Assembly: GCF_963576545.1 (NCBI RefSeq)
Contig: NC_083639.1
Span: forward strand, 17,675,118-17,739,117
Source of the DNA: Limanda limanda
Taxonomy: Eukaryota; Chordata; Actinopteri; Pleuronectiformes; Pleuronectidae
Direction of reading: 5' to 3'
DNA: 64,000 nt
The translations under genes and the position numbers were made by a program. This document shows, piece by piece, positions 59,769-64,000 of this stretch. The notes beneath the pieces are model-generated. The model was not told the DNA's origin. It saw only the letters and a program-made list of their open reading frames with translations, and did no database searches. Each line of letters opens with the position of its first letter. The first letter of the stretch is position 1.

Positions 59769-60112
59769 TAAGATACGATTAAGATACAGATACATGTATT
59801 TGTCCCAAACACATGCACAGACATGCACAAGCAAACTCATGCAAGGAGGGAAATTTAACCTCAGCTTTGAACCCATCTGGTGCAGGACACACAGAGCAGT
59901 GGGCAGCCATGTACGGCGCCCGGGGGAGCAGATGTTAGGGGAGCAAGGTGCCTTGCTCAGGGGCCCTAGACAGGGTAGGGAGAATCCTCTTGGATTTGTT
60001 GGACAGATCAATCCAGGTTCGTCTTTTTGTTGTTTCTCCGTGGAGTCGAACCAGAGACGAACCAGAGACCTTTTCTGCCCATAGTCTAAGTTTCTGACAC
60101 TAGTCCACCGCC
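59769..60112 (-). mobile_element. tRNA-derived SINE (copy 2, inverted)
   Basis: The reverse complement reproduces copy 1 (49479-49812): ggcggtggactagtgtcaga start, B box ggttcgactcc (60042-60052 on minus) with the same partial duplicate, the cctgagcaaggcac block, and the tail with ggacaaatacatgtatc. It lies in phf20 intron 1. Confidence 0.8.
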
Positions 60113-60590
60113 ATTGTGTCATCTCGACGGGGAATCTAATAACATAGAAATCACATTTTGCCATGTTATTGAATCGTCCTCTTTTGTATTTACTGCTCAA
60201 GACCCTCATAGGAACCTGCGGGAGGCTGTTCCCAGATCACTGAACATCTGACGTCAGTTGCACATTTCACTACCATTTGAGGGGCATGGCTCACCTGTAC
60301 ACTGTTGCACCTTGTGTAATCTGTAGCATGTGTATGATTGCTGTCGACAGCCTGGACTGCATAGTTGTCCTGCTGCCTCACAGTGGGAGTGGCTCACTTT
60401 CACCTAAATTGCTACTCAGGTGCCAAGCTGGGATTTACCACCATACTCTGGTAGAATCATTGTTAGAGATGGCCGGGGAGAGCTCGCCTGCAAAGTCCTT
60501 GATAGTCATGTGTGTTTTATCCATGGCTAGACACAATGTGTTTCTTAGTAGTGTGTCCAAGGACATATAGATGTAGTCCTGATTGGTTAA

Positions 60591-60622
60591 CATGTGTGTG
60601 TGTGTATGTGTGTGTGTGTGTA
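60591..60622 (+). repeat. (TG)n tract abutting a phf20 splice acceptor
   Basis: A TG repeat with one TATG interruption runs up to the acceptor tatgcag of the phf20 start-codon exon, taking the place of a normal pyrimidine tract. Confidence 0.85.
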
Positions 60623-60627
60623 TGCAG

Positions 60628-60651
60628 GAAGGGAGCCTTGATGTGGGCAGC
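60628..60651 (+). other. phf20: phf20 5' UTR segment in the start-codon exon
   Basis: Twenty-four bases between the acceptor and the start. They contain an out-of-frame ATG at 60641. Confidence 0.65.
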
Positions 60652-60734
60652 ATGAGTAAGACGCCCCCTAACAGAAGAGGGATTACATTTGAGGTGGGAG
60701 CTCAGCTTGAGGCCAGAGACAACCTCAAAAACTG
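60652..60734 (+). CDS. phf20: phf20 coding exon 1
   Basis: Encodes [20 protein letters not shown] and ARDNLKN plus two bases of Trp. Donor gtgagt; phase 2 out. Confidence 0.93.
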
Positions 60735-63700
60735 GTGAGTCATGGCCTTGCTCATTTCTCTCCATCCATGTTACTGTTCACTTCCATCACTCTCTCACTG
60801 TAAACTCCCATGCATTCCTCTCTGGGTCCTGGGTTGAGCTATTCTGTGTGTCAACAAACATGAGACGATTAAGAATCTGAGTGAGTGTAGGACGCCCTTT
60901 TATTACATCATTGCTTTCCTGACAGTAAACAACAGCTGGTAATGGGTGTGTGGTCTCGAGTTGACAGGAAACCAGCCTTTGACCTGTATTAATAATGAAG
61001 GACTGAAATATGAATCTGGGACTTCATGGTTATGATTGGGAAAAAAATTCAAATGAGACGGTCTGATGATTGTTCCACAAGAATTTTTAGACCAAAACGA
61101 CATGTGACCTCAGCCTCGAACACAACAATGTGAGCAGCCTTTTTGTGTGTAAAGTAAAACTTTGTGCATATATTAACTGCTCCCCGCCTTTTAGTTTATA
61201 AAAAGTGATAACTCTCTCTGCAGTAACAGTTATTACCTTCCATTAACCATTACATTACTTCCTTACTTTTTATCGACACATATTTGACCTGGAGGAGCTC
61301 TATGTTAGAATGCAGATGTCAAAATCAGTTGGACTGGTCATTGAACGGACTTTAACTCTTCCAGCTCTCTTGTACAAAGTGCCTGTAATGTCCGATTGGG
61401 CAGATGTATAAATAGAGCCAGTCATTATCTGGAGAATTTACACCGAGTGAGAGAGCTATCACTGATGTTTAAATTCCACCTCATGCACTCTCTACCCAGG
61501 TGTCGCCCCTCACATCAACCAATCTGAGTATTTCTACTTGGTAAGAATACATTTGACAATTTCCTGTTGGGTGCTAAACGTCAAAGGGTAGAAATACAGT
61601 TAATACAGATCCTTGTAGTAGGACAAAAAGGTCATTATTAGTTTAAATATTGCGATTCAACACAATGATTTATTGCGTTTTTTGTTTAGTTTTTTAACAA
61701 GAGTCCAAGCGTAAAAAATTAATCACACACACAGTGATAGATACAGTAGAGACTATTTATATATATATCAGTTATATTTCCAAAAATTGGTGCATGTGTC
61801 GCTGTCAAACTCTCACAGGTCAGCTGTAGCGTTGTAGCTCCCAGTTACTTGCCGATGCTACCTGGCCACCCCCTGGGCACACTACTGGCTCCTAGCTATT
61901 GTTACACTGGCTGGGTGTAACTAATAAATTAGATATTAAGTCATAAGAATTATACAATCACAATACTAATTCTTTTCACCCTACTTACTGCCTTCAATAT
62001 TTCGTTGACATGATTAAGCCACTTAATCCTGTGGAAGTACTCTCCTCTGTCAGTCAGTCGAAGGCCCAATATAACACTATTGGATGTCTTTTTTCCTGTA
62101 GGTATGCTGGAAACATAGAGAAGATTGACTACGACGATGAGAAAGTACTGATACATTACCGCCAGTGGAGCCACCGCTACGACGAATGGTTTGATTGGAA
62201 CAGTCCCTACTTGAGACCCGTGGAGAGGATTCAGCTGAGGCGGCAGGGCCTGCCAGAGGACGCTCCTGTACCCGTAAGAGAAAGAACAATGCTCATCCTG
62301 TTTGGACCCGTGTTAAATATGGAAACTGCCCCACCTATGGGTAACATTTGGTACCTCTAGCCTTTTTTTTATCACACAGTTTATAAACTGTGTAACAAAG
62401 CAGAAGAATTCTTAATCTGAATTTCTTAATTTGTATTTTTACTTTTACTTAAATTTGAATGCTTTTGTTTTTAAATATTTGAGTATAGATAACAATAACA
62501 ATAGGGTTCTTAGCATTGAACAGCTCCACCTCTGCTGTTATTTGAATAATGTGCCTACAGTGTGCCAGAGATTGAACGTCTGTGTCCTTCCTCCAGGGCT
62601 TTCATGTGAATGACAAGGTCCTAGCCAGCTGGTCTGACTGCCGTTTCTACCCTGCTAAGGTCATTTCAGTCAATAAAGATGGTGGGTATTTATAACTTCA
62701 GGTGTTAAATATTTGTATGAATTAATTTCATTCAAATTGTTTAATCTACTGCTCCATGATGTTTCCATTTAATGATTTTAAGGTTGATTGAGTCGAGTTA
62801 ATGTGGCAGATGAGAGATTTTCTCTTGGTTATTTAAGATTTTGCATCAGGAAGATTAATTTAATATTTCCAACTGTCAACAGTGGTAATGAGTGGCCTTC
62901 AATGTTAGCAAAATGCTTTTCTCTGTCTTTGGCAAGAGAAGCTAAAGATAGATCTGTCTTATACGCAATTACAAAAATCTGAATCAGGGAATGTGTCCCT
63001 AAGAGGAAAATGAGCATTTGAAGCACAGACACTAGTCTGTACGTTTGTCTATCTGTCTTGCAACTGAGGCTTGCGTAAAACATGGTTTACATTAATTTGT
63101 TCTGCTTTATCCCTCTCAGCATCGTACACTGTGAAATTCTATGATGGTGTCATCCAGACAGTGAAAGAAATACATGTGAAGCCGTTTATTAAAGAGGTAA
63201 ATACAATATGTAATCCTAAACATCCATAATAAATCTGTTTGACACTGTTTAAGTATATTGTTCTTTTTCATTCACATCATGAGCTTTTTATTTTAATTTT
63301 TTCCTGTTCCTGTTCCTGAACTTCCTCTTTATCCCGCTGTCCAATAGAGAGGCAGTGCTGGTAGCGGGAAGTCTCGCTCCTCTGACAGTAACATGGTTAG
63401 GAGGGCCCCGAACCGTAGAGACCGGAGGCCTCAGGAGAACGGAGGTCCCAAAAACAAACGAGCCAGACGAAGCACGTCCGACCAGGAGGAGGACAGCAAC
63501 AGCGAGGATGAGGATCACGAAGAGGGGATGTCCAATGAGAAGAGCAAGAAAACGAATGGTGAGATCGAGGCTGCCCCCACCATCAAACAGGAAGAGGACT
63601 TATCAGAGCAAGGAGATCAGTCCATGGATGCAGACAAGGCAACAGGACTCCCGAATGGAGTGAAGGTGAAGGAGGAGGAAGACGACAAACCAAATGTTGA

Positions 63701-63949
63701 CCAGTGTCGTGTAAACGGAGATTTGAAGGAGGAACCGCTAGAGACAGAATGGAGAGGAACAAAGCCATACACAGAGTCACCCAAGCCATACACCGAGTTA
63801 CCCACTCAGACGTCAGCAAAGACAGAGGAGGGGTCCGTCACTATGACAACCACAGAATCGAATGGAGACGAGGAGAAGAAACCAAACATCCAATCAGAAA
63901 GCTCTCAGCCTATAGTGGATGTGCCCCCTCCCCAGCCTGTGAAACGTAG
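60652..63949 (+). CDS. phf20: PHD finger protein 20 (N-terminal part, five coding exons, continues past window)
   Basis: Exons 60652-60734, 62102-62273, 62597-62681, 63120-63196 and 63348-63949 join in frame to about 340 residues. PHF20 is a chromatin reader in the MOF/NSL histone H4K16 acetyltransferase complex. The start [20 protein letters not shown] closely matches PHF20. Tudor 1 lies at about 5-70 ([20 protein letters not shown]) and Tudor 2 at about 85-137 ([20 protein letters not shown]). A lysine/acidic linker follows, with nuclear-localisation-like PKNKRARR and SUMO-type IKQEE and VKVKEEE motifs. PHF20 is preferred over PHF20L1 by [19 protein letters not shown] and [17 protein letters not shown]-hook, zinc finger and PHD domains would lie beyond the window. 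Confidence 0.93.
60735..62101 (+). other. phf20 intron between coding exons 1 and 2
   Basis: 1.4 kb with no exon or repeat family recognised. Confidence 0.65.
62102..62273 (+). CDS. phf20: phf20 coding exon 2 (Tudor 1)
   Basis: Encodes [40 protein letters not shown] and [17 protein letters not shown]. Phase 2 in, phase 0 out. Confidence 0.96.
62597..62681 (+). CDS. phf20: phf20 coding exon 3 (Tudor 2, first part)
   Basis: Encodes [20 protein letters not shown] and KVISVNKD. Phase 0 in, phase 1 out; donor gtgggt. Confidence 0.95.
63120..63196 (+). CDS. phf20: phf20 coding exon 4 (Tudor 2, second part)
   Basis: Encodes [20 protein letters not shown] and KPFIKE. Phase 1 in, phase 0 out. Confidence 0.95.
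63348..63949 (+). CDS. phf20: phf20 coding exon 5 (charged linker)
   Basis: Acceptor tccaatag. Encodes [20 protein letters not shown] through [12 protein letters not shown] and an acidic/lysine-rich tract with a small [14 protein letters not shown] repeat. The donor is taken as gtgtta at 63950 because PHF20 is far longer than this. Reading through would end three residues later (TAA 63954-63956). Confidence 0.82.
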
Positions 63950-64000
63950 GTGTTAATGAAGAAAATTCACTGTGAAAATGAGAAACTCAGAGCAATTTGC

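Noticed and set aside
63950..63956. phf20 ending here as a short protein (KRRC then TAA)
   Set aside because: The family extends several hundred residues further with zinc-finger and PHD domains, and a usable GT donor lies at 63950, so an intron is more likely.

Overview
The window is animal, almost certainly teleost-fish, genomic DNA. Vertebrate genes are split into many short exons by GT-AG introns. Fish-type interspersed repeats, a fish-type TRIM gene and long simple repeats are all present. Repeat content suggests a percomorph, which is an inference from pattern memory. No prokaryotic, viral or organellar genes were seen.

Layout. (1) 1-14500: sulf2, a secreted heparan-sulfate 6-O-endosulfatase, + strand. 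Twenty coding exons (4204-13174) join in frame to 887 codons. The non-coding first exon lies upstream of the window. (2) 14501-15983: short intergenic gap ending in a ~550 bp GA/CA-rich repeat. (3) 15984-47012: an arhgap39-type Rho GTPase-activating protein (two WW domains, MyTH4, RhoGAP), + strand. Ten coding exons (16110-45656) join in frame to 1129 codons across long introns. Intron 1 holds a Harbinger-like MITE and an unexplained TATA-box first-exon candidate. (4) 47013-50567: repeat-rich spacer with a GATA/GATG/GATA microsatellite, a dispersed fish repeat and a tRNA-derived SINE. (5) 50568-58077: a nest of mobile elements. An outer hAT-like element has an intact 8-bp target duplication. 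Inside it are the arms of a second repeat with GGGCCCGAGCAC ends. Inside that is a minus-strand TRIM gene, and inside the TRIM reading frame sits an L1-type LINE with a 13-bp target duplication. (6) 58130-64000: CpG-rich promoter and first part of phf20 (two Tudor domains), + strand, running off the window end.

sulf2, arhgap39 and phf20 are unrelated housekeeping or signalling genes and do not form an operon-like unit. Their linkage still matters: in human, SULF2 and PHF20 are on 20q, while ARHGAP39 sits on 8q with the paralogs SULF1 and PHF20L1. The arhgap39 copy here may therefore be the 20q-side ohnolog that mammals lost. The most unusual part of the window is the nested element region. 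It has split a TRIM gene into a RING/B-box/coiled-coil part and an orphan B30.2 part, with a further zinc-ligand substitution in the RING.
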